The notes: generated from the letters alone by a model not told the origin. A DNA stretch of 64,000 nucleotides from Tillus elongatus (GCA_964006375.1 OZ023267.1:27154739-27218738); one strand, 5' to 3'. Shown: positions 40,925 to 55,879, counted from the first letter of the stretch. Made by a program: numbers and translations.

Positions 40925-41680
40925 AAATAAGTTAACTGGTTTCTTAAAAAAAAATTGGACATTTATCCATTTAACTGCCCTTTAAAGACATGTAGACCAA
41001 TAACTTTCTCCCAGATTATGCCACACCGGACACTAGTTGATCAGGGATGTTTATTTAGCAGAGTTCTTATCCACTGGGGATGTTCTGGCGCTCAGTAGGG
41101 GATATTGTGTTTATTTACCGTTGAAACAAAACCAACAAAAAAAGAAATTAAATTTCTACTTATAGGGGATAATTTAAAGTCCTACCTCCCAACAATTATA
41201 GAAAGTAGATTTGTCAGAAAATTAAAGGTGTTTAGGAACGTGTGATTTTTTAGCATCTGTCTAATGACCCAATTGCTAAATGTAACGTGATTATCAAAAC
41301 AGTATCCGTTTAGCTCTTGGTGCAGTATAATGTGTTATGGATGCCATTTGTACGAGTCCAGTATGTTCAAAACTGATTTTTGACTTATTCCAACGTCTCT
41401 AGCAAGCCGCCTAGTACCTACATGTGGGTTAACACCTATCACTCCTAAAACCACCTGTCCTATTTTCGTAAGTTTTAGTTATCTCTCGAATTCATGGTCC
41501 GGATTTTTAACCTGGTAGTAGTATGACTCCTGATTTCCAGCCTTTTAAATGCCATATGAGATGTTGGGTTATTAGGAAACATCTCAGCACACACTAGCGC
41601 AGCTTTTCTCCAGTTTTTCCCGCACTCCAATAAAATTAATAACATATTTATCATCTTGCACATTAAAATTATTTTCACGT
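40925..41680 (-). pseudogene. DD41D-group mariner transposase, N-terminal half, broken
   Basis: MINMLLILLECGKNWRKAAL with CAEMFPNNPTSHMAFKRLE is the DUF4817-like HTH. The next readable part is VIGVNPHVGTRRLARDVGIS, the second HTH region, and NILDSYKWHP. Fragments near 40960-41060 in other frames recall the WGI...VIG..F.GQLNG segment before the second catalytic residue. The C-terminal catalytic part is missing. Numerous stops. Confidence 0.75.
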
Positions 41681-41756
41681 CTATACTATACTCGTATTTC
41701 AGAATAATGGATGTGATTTATCTCTAAAATCGGCCTACACTTATGAAATGAATTAT

Positions 41757-42730
<974 letters not shown>

Positions 42731-43155
42731 GGACGCAGCAAGTGCATTATGTCAGCTACTTTTCATTCAAATTATTTCAAAATAAAATAAAAGAAATTAC
42801 CAATTTTAAAGGATACATAAGAAAATTCATATACCTAGCTGTGTTTTTCATACAGAAACTTTGTCATGTCTTTCTGTTTAGACTATTGGAAGTGTTATAA
42901 CGGAATATCGATATAGTAGCGTATTTTCGTTTTTTTTTTTCGAATTTTAGTATCTTAATTTTCCTGACATATAAAAAAAGTGATTTCGGTGTATAATAAA
43001 ACGCTTGCAGAGGCACCATATGTGCCAAATATAATCGAACCTGCTCCATTATTTTCCGAGATATATTTTTGTTAATTATTTTTAAAGATTTTCCATTATT
43101 TGATTTTAGAGTTTTATTAAACTACGCTACCATAACGCATTTACTGCATCCAAAC
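42731..43155. mobile_element. End-A inverted-repeat module
   Basis: GGACGCAGCAAGTGCATTAT at the left and CTACCATAACGCATTTACTG at the right are inverted copies around a 370-bp core different from the 19372-19690 type. Confidence 0.75.
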
Positions 43156-43221
43156 TTTTATTACTTGTTGTATATGTTTTTAAATTTATTAACTAAATAT
43201 TTGTTAAATAAAAAAAGCTAA

Positions 43222-43892
43222 GCTGGACGCAGCAAGTGCGTTATGGCAGTGAATTTTTATAAAAATGCTTTGAATATCAAATATGTATTTTTAATGCAAG
43301 CAGTCATCAATTTGGTTAATGGTATAACCTATATAGTAGAAACAATGTGCCATATTTTATCAAAATAACTTATTGTTTGAAAATGTACAAAAAAATTTCC
43401 GACAATAAACTTTAAACGTTGGTTTCTTAGCCAACTAACCTTAGGTTAATAGCAAATTGAGTTATTGAAATTTGAAGCGTTTAATGAAAATTTGCTACCA
43501 GAACGCACTTACTGAGTCTTGATTTTTTTTTCTTATAAACATATTTCGATAAAAAATGCAACCAAATAAGGCTGTTCGAAAAAAAATTGTAGGGATCACC
43601 ACAACTTTTGGGCCAGCCGGTGATTGTCAAAATAATTTTATAAGATGCAGCTCAAGTTACCCTATGATTAACTTATACATTTTTTTCTCGTCTCTTTTAT
43701 ATTAATAATTATATTGAGCTTTACCGTAGAAACGCGTCACCCTGTATATATGTAAGCAGATCAAAACTGAACGTAAACCCGGATATGGATTCCAGGGGGC
43801 CTAGTTTGCGCTCATTTGAAGAAATCTTTTTAAAATTCTAAAGTCGCGGTCTCCTCATAGACAAATTTTTTGTACGAAACTTAACTAAAAAT
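43222..43892 (+). mobile_element. TCE long form, shortened
   Basis: End-A module 43224-43513, then the inverse of the long-form block (CTTATAAACATATTTCGAT), a very short (TA) run at 43742-43751, ACCCGGATATGGATTCCAGG, TTGCGCTCATTTGAAGAAAT and a B end with TCCTCATAGACAAATTT. Confidence 0.78.
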
Positions 43893-44274
43893 TATAGACC
43901 GTTAAACCATAAACTTAACTGAAACTACCACCAAAGCATCAAAGAAAATAACTAACCTGTTCCATATCAGCTCCTTTTGTAAAACTTCGATCCTTTATAT
44001 GTGTTGATAAAACATAATAAACACTGCTTAGTTCACCCACTAACATTAATAAAGGAATAATTTGCACTTGTATATAAACATTTACCAAATAACAAATAAT
44101 TTGTCGACTCAAACAGATAAACATATAAGACAATCTCATACCAAACGCCAGTTACAGCGTCTAACAGACCTGCGCAATAATATCAAATGTTCCGTCGCCT
44201 ACCAACGACATACTAGATCTCATATAAGCCAGGTTTACGATTGAGAGTGAAACGCGGTGATATTAAAAAAAATG

Positions 44275-44762
<488 letters not shown>

Positions 44763-45385
44763 AACTTTTAAATCACTAAATTCCAGAAAGCTCCTGCCAA
44801 ATATCGCAAAAAGGGTCCCCTTTAATTGATTTTTTTCCAATGATATAAATCAAATGAAAACAAGTAGCGATTGAAACAGATATTGAGCAGGTGCAGGACA
44901 TTTACAACTAAATCAACTAAAACTAGGAAATATTAAACAATGCAGGTTTATATTATTTAAAATATGGAACAACATTTAGAGTTAACAATGATAGTAGACA
45001 CTTTTACTTACATCAAGAGAAAATACCTTTTTCAAACCAAAGACTGCACAAAACTCATATAGGTTCTTTTACAAACAAATATTGCAAGAAATCTATTCAG
45101 TAAGGTGAATAGATTTCTTGCAATATTTGTTGTCCATAACGCGTAATACTTTCAGAAACTTTGTCTAGAAATCACCAATTGGGAGGTTTTAATTTATTAC
45201 TTTGATGTCTCTACAAGAAAAATCAAAAAGTTTCTAAAGTAGTTTCCTTTATTTTTCATGAACTTCTTGTACCAAAAAGCTAGGTAGTAATCTTTGTAGT
45301 ATTTGATAAAAGACTGAGGTTGGACACTGTGGCTGGAAACTGAAAGAAAAAGCAGAATCACCCCAAAAACCACAAAAATGATAGC
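44763..45385. other. Unassigned sequence with a short inverted repeat
   Basis: CAAATATTGCAAGAAATCTA near 45073 is inverted directly after (TAGATTTCTTGCAATATTTG near 45107), forming a hairpin. Otherwise nothing recognisable. Confidence 0.4.
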
Positions 45386-45446
45386 AGAGACTTATGCGTT
45401 AGTTACGCATTTCGACAACGAAGGTGTCTTCATCAGTAGCCGTCGC
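45386..45446 (-). ncRNA. Hammerhead-like motif with full stem III hairpin
   Basis: Minus strand: GGCT, A, CTGATGA, A, GACA.C, loop, GTTGTC, GAAA, TGCGT, AACTA, ACGCA, TA, AGTC. Stem III is a real 6-bp hairpin (ATGCGT/ACGCAT) with a 5-base loop, unlike the palindromic stem III of the others. Stem II has one mismatch and stem I can pair GGCT with AGTC around a bulged A. This is the best candidate for self-cleavage as a monomer. Confidence 0.6.
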
Positions 45447-45504
45447 TAACCTAGCTGTATTGGTGAAATTATCCTTTTTATATACCTAAACTATACACTA
45501 AAAA

Positions 45505-45965
45505 TTTCAGGACGCAGCAAGTGCGTTATAGCAGCGAATTTTTATAAGAATTGTACACTATTATCATACGGCATATTAGTAAAGTTAATACTTTAAAGTT
45601 ACACAGACCTTGAAGATCGATTTTAGAGGTCCTAGTACGCGCACATTTGAAGAATTCTTTCGAAAGTGTTACCATCGATATCCATCTATTATAAAAAAAA
45701 ATCTTGCGTTCCAACTCCCTTTGAGAAAAGTGCCCAAAACCCAATTTTCTATAAAGATAAAGAACTAAATTTTGCTATATCTGTAGATAGTGTAAGTCTC
45801 TTTAAAAGAAACTTGTATTACAAATTTCATTTAAATTGTACAAAAGATTTCCAGAAGGAAACAGAATTCATATTAAGAAAACTATGTGTCAAATTATAAA
45901 CATAGCAGTTATTTTTCCTTATTAATCGCCAGTGGGATTTCGTTTTAGTTAACCTAATCAAACCG
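45505..45965 (+). mobile_element. TCE end-A variant unit, copy 2
   Basis: TTTCAGGACGCAGCAAGTGC at the start, the core shared with 38496-38935, and CCTAATCAAACCGGTT at the end. Confidence 0.83.
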
Positions 45966-46440
45966 GTTACAACTAGTGTGGGTTCCGGGGCACTGTGGCG
46001 TAGCGGGGAATAAGGTGGCGAATAATCTCGCAAGGCTTGTTTCCCGGCGACCGTTCTGTGGCCCGGAGCCTGTGATAGGCATAAGTAGGAAGACGGTCTC
46101 TGTCGTCTTAGACAGGTGGACCGAAGAAGCAATGAAGTGGCACTGGGGGTCGATTGGTGGCTGCAGGCAGGCGAGGGACTTCGTGGAGGGGCCGGACAGA
46201 GATAAAGCTGTCTGGCTACTCGGAAAGAGTCGACCTACGCTTCGCCGCACCCTTGGGGTGCTAACAGGTCACTGAACCCTTAGAAGACACCTCAAATTGA
46301 TAGGCGTAGAGAGAGATCCCATTTGCCAGGAATGTGGCGAGGATGAAGAAACGTCCTACCACTACCTGTGTGAATGCGAGGCTTTTTTCTTCGAGCAGAA
46401 TTGTTTAGATCGAGGACTCTGTAGAGGAATCAGCTAAGTA
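45966..46440 (+). pseudogene. RNase H and zinc-knuckle end of a second non-LTR element
   Basis: WVPGHCGVAGNKVANNLAR is the RNase H C-terminal motif, with the histidine conserved. After ARDFVEGPDRDKAVWLLG and a TLGVLTGH motif, a stop appears, then CQECGEDEETSYHYLCEC, the terminal knuckle. The family is the same type as at 40069-40920 but a different element. RNase H is 5' truncated at the TCE unit. Confidence 0.8.
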
Positions 46441-46690
46441 CCGTCCAATTGAAGACCGTCGCGGCCTTCATCTCGAGTTCGGTTTGGCGACGGAACCGAG
46501 GAAGAGTAGAGCATTGTTGCTGGGGTTGGCAAAAAGGGCCCATTGTGGCCTACTTGCTTGGCGTTGGCCTCCCCACCACTGCTACTACTACTAATATATT
46601 CCTCCACCAGCATGTCCGATAGCTGGTTATAATGAAGCATGTCCCGAAGATACTGAAGAACTGTATCGGGTAGGGATGCTGGGAACAACT
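46441..46690 (+). other. 3' tail of the non-LTR element
   Basis: The sequence is GC-richer than its surroundings and continues in the same unit (GACCGTCGCGGCCTTCATCT). Probably untranslated or frameshifted 3' region. Confidence 0.4.
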
Positions 46691-48204
46691 ACTTGACATC
46701 AAAAGAAATCAGTACTTCGTTTGGTTTTAACTTACGTTTTGAGAGATATATGAAGAGCCTGACCAAATTCAAGAAGAAATGTGTATTATCTACTAACATA
46801 GAATCAGTTATTGTAAATCTAAATTACATGTTCAAATTTTATCAGTAACTGATCTCCTGTTTGGTGCAAGGGGAACATTTTTCAAAAATTACATTAATTT
46901 TCGGAAAAAAAATGTGAATTACCTGAGTCATTGTATTATGAAATTGTTTCGACAATTTAAAAATTGTTAGTGTACAGGGTGGGAGATTATTGTACCTATT
47001 TTTCAAATATTATATATTGGTTTTGAACTTTATTTTCTAAGCTTTTGTATTATTTTTGATATGATATGCTATTTCAGACACTGATTTGCTACAGCGATTT
47101 TTCAAAATATCGTATATCTTGTAACATGTCACACGCATCAACACATTTTCTTTCCCTGCTATAAAGCTTCGGAATCAGTCTCCGTAGTAACGTCAAAGTC
47201 TGACTCCCTGCAGTGACGTCAGACACTCCGTGGTCAACTGTTCTACCGTATTATAACTCGATGAGAACACGCCTACCAACGTGATCGCTCGATTAAGTCA
47301 AATACGTTGCGAGATAAGCGCTTCATTATAAACGACGAGAAAGGGCAGCATGCCGACATAGGTAAGAATAAATACGTAATGCTCGCTTATTTGGTGATTG
47401 CTTGTAAGTTTCTTAATTGTGATTGATATAAATAGCCTGTCTTTTTGCTGTAATAAATTTACGTTAAGTAATTTCTCTTACTGTAGACGTGATATTGTTC
47501 TATGATGGCTTGTGGTAGCATTCCAAAATTAATATGAAATGACTATTTGCTGTTATTTTGCATTAAATATACTCTGCTTAAAATCAATTAAATTTTATTA
47601 ACTTTCAACATAGATCACTCTTCTACTTGCACGGACCGAACTACCACCTGCCTATTTAATTAATAAAGAACTGAGCTGACCCTAATTCACATGAAATTTT
47701 AGATCACCTCGTTATGAGGGGACCAGTTTTACGGGAATCCGTCATTAAGACCCGTCATCAGCAGACCTACCTGCAGGAAAACTCTCATCCTGGGTTCCAC
47801 CTTCAACTATGCACCTCCCCATGGAGAAGAACACTTGAGCATCACCTCGAAGGAACTAACGTGGTGAACATCACAGTTATCCCAGAATAACAAGACCTTA
47901 ATTTCGCCAAGCTGCCACAACAAGGAAGCCTACCCCAGCTACTCCCGCAGGAAGATATCAACACGTTGGCGCCTTCTAGCATCCTGGCCTAATTGGATCC
48001 AACTTGTCACCCCGGAACAGCAGTCTAAATTGCATCAAAGCTAAGTACATTACTTATCTGTAACATCTTTTCTTTAAAATCTAAATATCCTGCTCCACAG
48101 TCCATCTAATCAATATTCAAAGTTAATTTAATATTAAATCATTTTTCTTTGACTTACTTAGATTTGTTTAATTAGATAATAGATAATATATAGATTTATT
48201 CAAT
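46691..48204. other. Unassigned region, possible LTR-element leader
   Basis: A mariner-like terminus (TACAGGGTGGGAG) is at 46974. About 47100-48000 has higher GC and no long open frame. TTGGCGCC near 47965 resembles a primer-binding site core of some LTR elements, but no LTR pair was found. Confidence 0.3.
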
Positions 48205-48233
48205 TCAATTCAATTTGATTTTTGCCTTTGTAT

Positions 48234-49196
<963 letters not shown>

Positions 49197-49312
49197 TTTT
49201 TACGGTGATCCAGACACCACTAGAATTACTTGCGTTTTGTCCACCAATGATTGAAAGTAATTGGTCTTAGCTATCCTAATCAAGTTATTAAACGTATTTT
49301 TGTATCTCTTAA

Positions 49313-50749
49313 CCCTTATGTGGCGGTACAAATAATGCAACGTAAATGGTGGGAGGTGGTACCTGGTACTGTGCATTTTAATAAGTGAGCAGTGTCGTGT
49401 ATCCTATATGTGTGCGACTGCGCAAGTCTACCGTAACAACCACAACCATTTTGCATTTAGTGTGTGTGTTGTGATTTATTAGAGAGCAGTTTTAGGGGAA
49501 GAAACGGGAATGTCTCGCTTTCAAACCAACACAGCAGGTAGATTTGATGGCGAAGAGTGCAGTGGAGCTTCTAAGAAATACAACACCCGTCGGTCCATTG
49601 TTGATGATTTTCCGTACGATTCCAGAGGTCACCTTCCACTAGATAAGTATGTTTTATTCTTTGTATGTTATAATTTCATAGTCTAACTTTATAGTGGATA
49701 TTATTTAGAAATCTTGCTCTTGTGTAATATGTTTGTAAAGCCTCCTCTCGCACAAGTTTAGAAAATAACTCCTGGGAACGGGGAATTTGGGGCTGCAATT
49801 AGATGTTACAGTCATAAATTCATATATCTTGGATGTACTATTTTCGTTGTTTTATCACTTACTTGCCATAAACCGTGACAGCTCAGCTAATATGCAGCAC
49901 ATTATGCACATAATTATACTCATAAACTTGTTTCCCTTTGGTAATATACTCTGTTTTCGATACAGAATAACAGATGAACAGATGTTCAGGGTATGTGAGA
50001 TGTCTGATGAGGATTTCCGTGAATCATTTGAAGATGATGATGACAAGGATTATGTGCCGCCGGCGAACGATGAAGAATCAGATATTGAAGACGTTCGCAC
50101 AGGCGAGATGGTTTCTATCGAAAGAGAAGTGGAGATTGACAGCGACGTAGAGAAGGAGCTGATCCAAGAGGCAGAACATACAACATCGCCACCTCCAGCT
50201 GTCGCCATTCAAAGCGTCCTGGCTGTTTCTCTGGAAGTGTCCCATAACTGCAATCCTGTGCCTGATCGAGATTCTTCTGGACGCATTTTGGTGAAAGGTA
50301 TATGCAAAATGTGCTAGCGTGGAGACGACAAACTGAAAAGAAAAACTTGCAAGATCTGCGCCGTTTATAAGAATCCTGTATGCCTCCGCAGCACACGGAT
50401 CAAAATGCCTTGAATGCAACGATAAAACCCCATTTGATATTTGATTCGCTTGTGAATATAGCAATGAATACAATAAAAATATTGAAAGTATAGTCCTTTT
50501 TACTGTTTTCTTGTATTAATCGCTCAGTGGTACCCCGGTAACACTGTCCGCCAGGACTGTGCTAATTTCTTTCCAAGGCAAAAAAATCGGTTTCTGTATA
50601 TTCCTAATGACTAAAATCTACAAATTGTATATAAAATGATGTAGTTGAAGATGTCCTAGAAGCTCGACTTGATTGGGCTTCTGGAAAATTCAAAATTCCA
50701 ATTTGTACGTCTTAAAAGTACCTGGGTACCACCTTCAGCCACATAAGGG
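49313..50749 (+). mobile_element. piggyBac element, internally deleted, TTAA target duplication
   Basis: CCCTTATGTGGCGGTAC at 49313 and GCCACATAAGGG ending at 50749 are inverted termini, each flanked by TTAA (49309-49312 and 50750-50753), the hallmark of piggyBac. The host non-LTR frame can be followed on both sides. The 1437-bp length is well below a full element (over 2 kb) and the catalytic core is missing. Confidence 0.93.
49510..50444 (+). pseudogene. piggyBac transposase remnant: N-terminal and cysteine-rich ends
   Basis: A possible first exon (MSRFQTNTAGRFDGEECSG) ends near a GTATG donor at 49648. The main part has SDEDFRESFEDDDDKDYVPP, the acidic N-terminus of piggyBac-like transposases, and after a deletion of the whole DDD catalytic core goes to GICKMC, KRKTCKICAVYKNPVC and, one frame over, KCLECND near the TGA at 50442. 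These make the C-terminal cysteine-rich zinc-binding domain that recognises element ends. AATAAAA follows at about 50471. Confidence 0.82.
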
Positions 50750-50753
50750 TTAA

Positions 50754-51297
50754 AATCTTCCCAAAATATCCGGTTTTTCGGATGATTTCTTGCTTTTCTA
50801 TACAACTGTTCCTTTGTATTTACTGACTGTACCAAAGCACCTTATTCATTCTTGTTTCCTCCTCAATTTATTTTTTAGTTTTACCCTCCTTGTGGAATTA
50901 TCAATATTATGTTTCAGCCTTCCCACAAATAAGTCAGTGGCTATATTTATATCCCCAGCTAAATAAACTTCCGACCAGTTTTCCTGCCCTAGATTGTCTT
51001 TTAATGTCCTGTGATCAAGAAATGTTCTATAGTTCTGCCTAAGCGAGGTGATGCCTCTCCCTACCGATTGATTTGCCCACTGAAGAATCATTGGGTTATG
51101 ATCCGTAGCAGGAGACCTGAGAACTATCGACAAAATAACATCCAACGGTCTGCAGTATTTAAGAAAAATGTGGTCAATGAAGGATTTTGAATTGCCCACC
51201 TCCCTTGTGTAGGTATTGATTGTAGAGATGAAACCGTATTCGTAAAGAACATTCAAATAATTGCTGCTCACGTCGGACGTGTCGTTCAGATGGAGCG
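50754..51297 (-). pseudogene. C-terminal endonuclease part of non-LTR ORF2
   Basis: LNVLYEYGFISTINTYTRE, SFIDHIFLK and SPATDHNPMIL match the end of the apurinic-type endonuclease: the SDH box reads TDH here with the catalytic D and H kept. A linker (HRTLKDNLGQENWSEVYLAG) runs to a stop near 50846 and then continues ALVQSVNTKEQLYRKARNHP. Reading is open past the first Met to about 51290. Confidence 0.83.
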
Positions 51298-52197
51298 AAT
51301 AACATTATATAATTGTGAATAAATTAATGTTACCGTACTTTGAATTTCATTTGTTTATATTACACCCTACCAACCCTAAGTGCTGAAACCCATGCCCTGT
51401 ATTTATTTTGTGTTAATGTTTATGCCCTGACTGAGCAGCCAAATTAAGTTTTTATATAAAGATTATTCATTATTAATTGGGTTTATAAATTTCATTATAA
51501 TCTTCTAACATATTTTTTTTCGTATTCAAACCTGGTTACTTTTACTTATGTACATGAGTTTTTGGGAAAGGTGTGATTATATCCTAAGATGTACGCTTCA
51601 AACAATCTGATAGTTATTGATGTAAAACAAAATGGGGTCCATATTCGGACCTTCTCTACCATAACTTTTGACCAGCCTGTATAAACAAAGAGTACTCTGA
51701 ATTCCAATACAAAACTTATGTAATTAAAGTAGTGAGCATGATAAAGGTTTGAAGCTGTTATCGCGTCTCAATTTGTAAACACTGTACTTAAATACTTTTC
51801 TTTTAGTTTCTCGGCTAATGATACGGTCTTCTTAATGTAATGCATTCTTTTAATGTGTTAAGTTTTCTGATGACTTCGCTGAACAATAACTCGAGTAAAG
51901 TTTCTCACTAGGTATCACAGTTTTATTGCAGTTTCCACCCAGAGTACGAAGTATATTACATTTTCTGTTATTGTCTCGAAGTTTCTATCGAAAATTAGTA
52001 ATAAACTTGTCGATGATTTATACTGTAATCTCCACTGAAACACTTAGCGAAATAGCTGAGATGTGCTACTTAATACAAATAAAAGACGTTTATTTGTTTC
52101 ACTTAAAGTATTCTGTTATTTATTACGTAAAATGTAGATGTAGAATTTTGTACTAGTATTGATAAGCTATTTAAATTCTAATAGCAAATTTTCAGTA
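51298..52197. other. Unassigned AT-rich sequence
   Basis: No domain recognised. Confidence 0.4.
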
Positions 52198-52320
52198 AAA
52201 AACATAACAGATGGGTATCGATACTAAGACTTTTGAAAAATTTCCTTAAATAAGTGTGCATTAGGACCCCAAGAACCAATATTCAGAGTCCGGTGAAAGT
52301 TTTGTATATCCGTAACATCA
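52198..52320 (-). repeat. Diverged TCE B-end-like sequence
   Basis: GGGTATCGATACTAAGACTT, TTGAAAAATTTCC and AGGACCCCAAGAACC follow TCE B-side order but are strongly changed. No (TA)n here. Confidence 0.45.
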
Positions 52321-52402
52321 AGTGAATCATTTATTTCTTTTTTTCATTGAATATCTTGCACCCCACAAAATTTTTATGTCAGACATCGAGACCGTACGTC
52401 AA

Positions 52403-52956
52403 TTACTTTTTCTTTGGTGAAGCCGCAGACTTTTTTCTTGGCCGTCTTCTGTTTGGGTGTCTTCGGTTTGTTTGTGGTACCGACTCTGGCTTTTTTCGCC
52501 TTAGATGGCGAGTTCGTTTTGGCTGCAGATGAGGCCGGCTTGTTTCTGGCACCGGCCCCGACGGACTACTTCGCCTTGGGACTGGAACGGGCCTTTTTCG
52601 GTTTCGTTGTGTTTTTTTTTTCGGCTGCTGCCGCCGCCTTCGGTTTATCCCCGGCTAAGGGTCTCTTCACCTTTTTGAGGCAGGTTTCTTGTACCGCCGC
52701 CCCTCTAAACATAACCCAACGCCTGCCTGAAGGAACCATAAACTGCCTTGCTTTTCGACTGTAGCAGAGAACCGGACGTGACGGCCGTTTTCAGGTATTT
52801 CTTGATGAACGGCGCCAGCTTATCGGCGTCCACCTTGTTTGACGGCAATGTTCATCATGATGGCTTGCAACGAAGAACCGGCGCGTTCATTCAAGCCATG
52901 GATTGCTTTGTCCACCATCTCAGGCATTGGAGAATGCGACGGTTTTTTTACTTTAT
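52403..52956 (-). pseudogene. Linker histone H1 pseudogene
   Basis: Minus strand: [19 protein letters not shown] then [18 protein letters not shown] is the winged-helix (H15) globular domain. After a frameshift come [19 protein letters not shown] and SGSLLQSKSKAVYGSFR. The lysine/alanine/proline-rich C-tail follows in shifting frames (KKARSSPKAK, KTPKQKTAKKK, SAASPKKK) to TAA at 52403-52405. At least three frameshifts and two stops disable it. The N-terminal tail is cut at the (TA)n tract. H1 binds linker DNA between nucleosomes. H1 genes lack introns in insects, so the copying mechanism cannot be told. Confidence 0.9.
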
Positions 52957-52957
52957 T

Positions 52958-52960
<3 letters not shown>

Positions 52961-53054
<94 letters not shown>
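52961..53054. repeat. (TA)n tract between H1 pseudogene and hammerhead unit
   Basis: About 47 TA units. It replaces the 5' part of the histone copy. Confidence 0.97.
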
Positions 53055-53813
<759 letters not shown>

Positions 53814-54115
53814 CTGGACGCAGCAAGTGCGTTATGGTGATGAATTTTCATAGAAAGGATCTGGCACAAAATATTTGATTAGAACTTTTTTTTTCTTGTA
53901 ACATAGAAATCTAAATTTTGGTTTATAGTTTACTTTTTATATCATAAACCTACCTACTAAATTTGGTTTTCGTAGCTTGTTTATTTTTTGGGAAACAATT
54001 TTCTTTTAATGAAAATCAAAATTTTCTCGGAAAACCTCGTCCGATTTTCCTGACTAACGAACTTGCCCAAGCCATTTACAAAATGAAGGCACTCGGAGAG
54101 AAGTTCAAGTGCATC
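53814..54115 (+). mobile_element. TCE end-A half, truncated by an RT fragment
   Basis: TCTGGACGCAGCAAGTGCGT at the start, core to TGACTAACGAACTTGCCCAA and AAAATGAAGGCACTCGGA. The expected GAGTTATCGG and (TA)n are missing. Confidence 0.8.
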
Positions 54116-54129
54116 AATATTACCGTGAA

Positions 54130-55095
54130 TATATTAAATAAAAAACACTGACCTGAAAGAGTTATCCTGTCAGCAAGGGACATAAAACCAAATATAGTGA
54201 GTAACAAATTGTAAGATATGCCTCTTTGAGGATACATTTTGTCAACAAAATAAGACAAATACTTTAGAAACCTACGTTGGGCAGATTCTAGAAGCGTAGT
54301 GGTGCAGGAGTAGAAGGGCATCCAGCACAAGCTGACATATTCAACATGAGAACGGACAAAAGCATTATATACAGATAAGAGTTTCAGTAGATGAAAAATT
54401 CCCAGCGCTTCTAACAACAAATCCTAGGCTTTTGATAGAAGTTCTAAGGATACTATTCAGATGTAAATTAAACTTCAAGTGTGGATCCATGATCAAACCC
54501 AAGTCGGTAATATTAGATACACGTATAAGATTTTCTCCATTCACCGTACAAGTAAAAACGATGTTCATTGGAAAGACACAAAAACTACATTTACCAAAGA
54601 TTTAGAGGTAACTTATTTATGTCACACCATTCCGAAATCCTATCAAGGTTGTGCTGAATGGCCTGACAGTTGACAAGAGAGTTAAAATTAAAAAAAAATT
54701 AGAACATCAGTATACAATAAATGAGGAACAGAAAACACAGAATCCAAATCATTAATAAAAACGTTGAAGACAAGCGGACCAAGTACAGATCCTTGTGGGA
54801 CACCAGAAGAAGCATGTAATAGGCTAGAAGAACAACCAGCCTACGAGACATAATGATACCTATTGAGGAGGTAGGATCTAGACAAGGATATAAGACTATT
54901 GGAAAGTCCAAAAGAATGAAGCTTAAGTAACAGCAGCTTATGATCAACTGCGTCAAATGCCTTAGAGACGTCTAAGTAGACTGCATTAACCTGTCCATTC
55001 CCTTCCAAACAAGACGATACATATTGCGTGAACCAAGAAAGGTTGATATTGATTATAAACAAACCTTTGTTAAAGAGTGAAATAGTTGTTTTCAA
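54130..55095 (-). pseudogene. Jockey/CR1-like non-LTR reverse transcriptase, broken
   Basis: Minus strand: NAVYLDVSKAFDAVDHKLLL (palm A, catalytic D), then after a stop [19 protein letters not shown]. The YADD box is damaged ([10 protein letters not shown]). DLGLIMDPHLKFNLHLNSIL and VRSHVEYVSLCWMPFYS are the post-RT region, followed by YPQRGISYNLLLTIFGFMSL. Multiple stops and frameshifts. It resembles the element at 16241-17471 in the same conserved blocks. Confidence 0.87.
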
Positions 55096-55163
55096 TAAAT
55101 TATATTTTAAATTTGGTATAAAACTGTATCAATGTCTAGCTGAGTTTATAATGGTACATTAAA

Positions 55164-55560
55164 ATTGAAATAGCCTATATAACATAACATTTTTAATAAT
55201 AAAAACCATAAGAAAGAAATTTTTGAACAAAGAAAGACAATTTAATTCTTAAATCAAAATTATGTTTATTATAAAAAATATATTTTTAAAAAAGTATTCA
55301 CAAAGCACAAGTTAAGTAATAGGGTTTCAAAGAATAGAGAAATTGTGGAGTGTTGAATTGAAATAGCATATATAACATAACATTTTTAATAATAAAAACA
55401 ATAAGAAAGAAATTTTTAAAAAAATAATATCAAAAGAAAGACAATTTAATTCTTAAATCAAAATTATGTTTATTATAAAAAATATATTTTTAAAAAAGCA
55501 TTCACAAAGCACAAGTTAAGTAAAAGGGATTTGAGGGAATAGAGAAATTGTGGTGTTGAA
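55164..55560 (+). repeat. 193-bp tandem duplication
   Basis: ATTGAAATAGC.TATATAACA begins at 55164 and 55357, and GCATTCACAAAGCACAAGTT recurs once per unit (first copy GTATTC). The copies differ by about a dozen changes including an insertion of AATAATATC-like bases. Confidence 0.9.
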
Positions 55561-55800
55561 TCCAATCTGAGATGAGAGGAGCCGGAGCGGAAGACAATCA
55601 AATTGCAGTACACGATCCAAATTAGTAAGTTGATGAAGGCATATATTTTCTTGTTGAATTGAATATCAAGAATGAGAGTAACAAACATAATAATAAAGAA
55701 AATACAAAATAAATTTCCATTGACGAAGTGAAGATTGGAACCTGTGATGAGCACACTTATCTATCTGTATAACTAACAATTATTTAATCAAGACACAATT
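55561..55800. other. Unassigned sequence
   Basis: Nothing recognisable. Confidence 0.4.
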
Positions 55801-55842
55801 TGTGAAAATTCGCTAACATAACGCACTTGCTGCGTTAATACT
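55801..55842 (-). mobile_element. Isolated TCE A end
   Basis: GTGAAAATTCGCTAACATAA followed by CGCACTTGCTGCGTT. No core on its left. Confidence 0.65.
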
Positions 55843-55879
55843 TTTTATATGTTTCAACAACCCCCCAATGCTTACAGCA

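Noticed and set aside
43725..43750. GAAACGCGTCACC as a hammerhead 3' half
   Set aside because: No CTGANGA lies upstream at a useful distance.
47955..47975. TTGGCGCC as a retroviral-type primer-binding site
   Set aside because: No LTR pair or gag/pol sequence was found around it.
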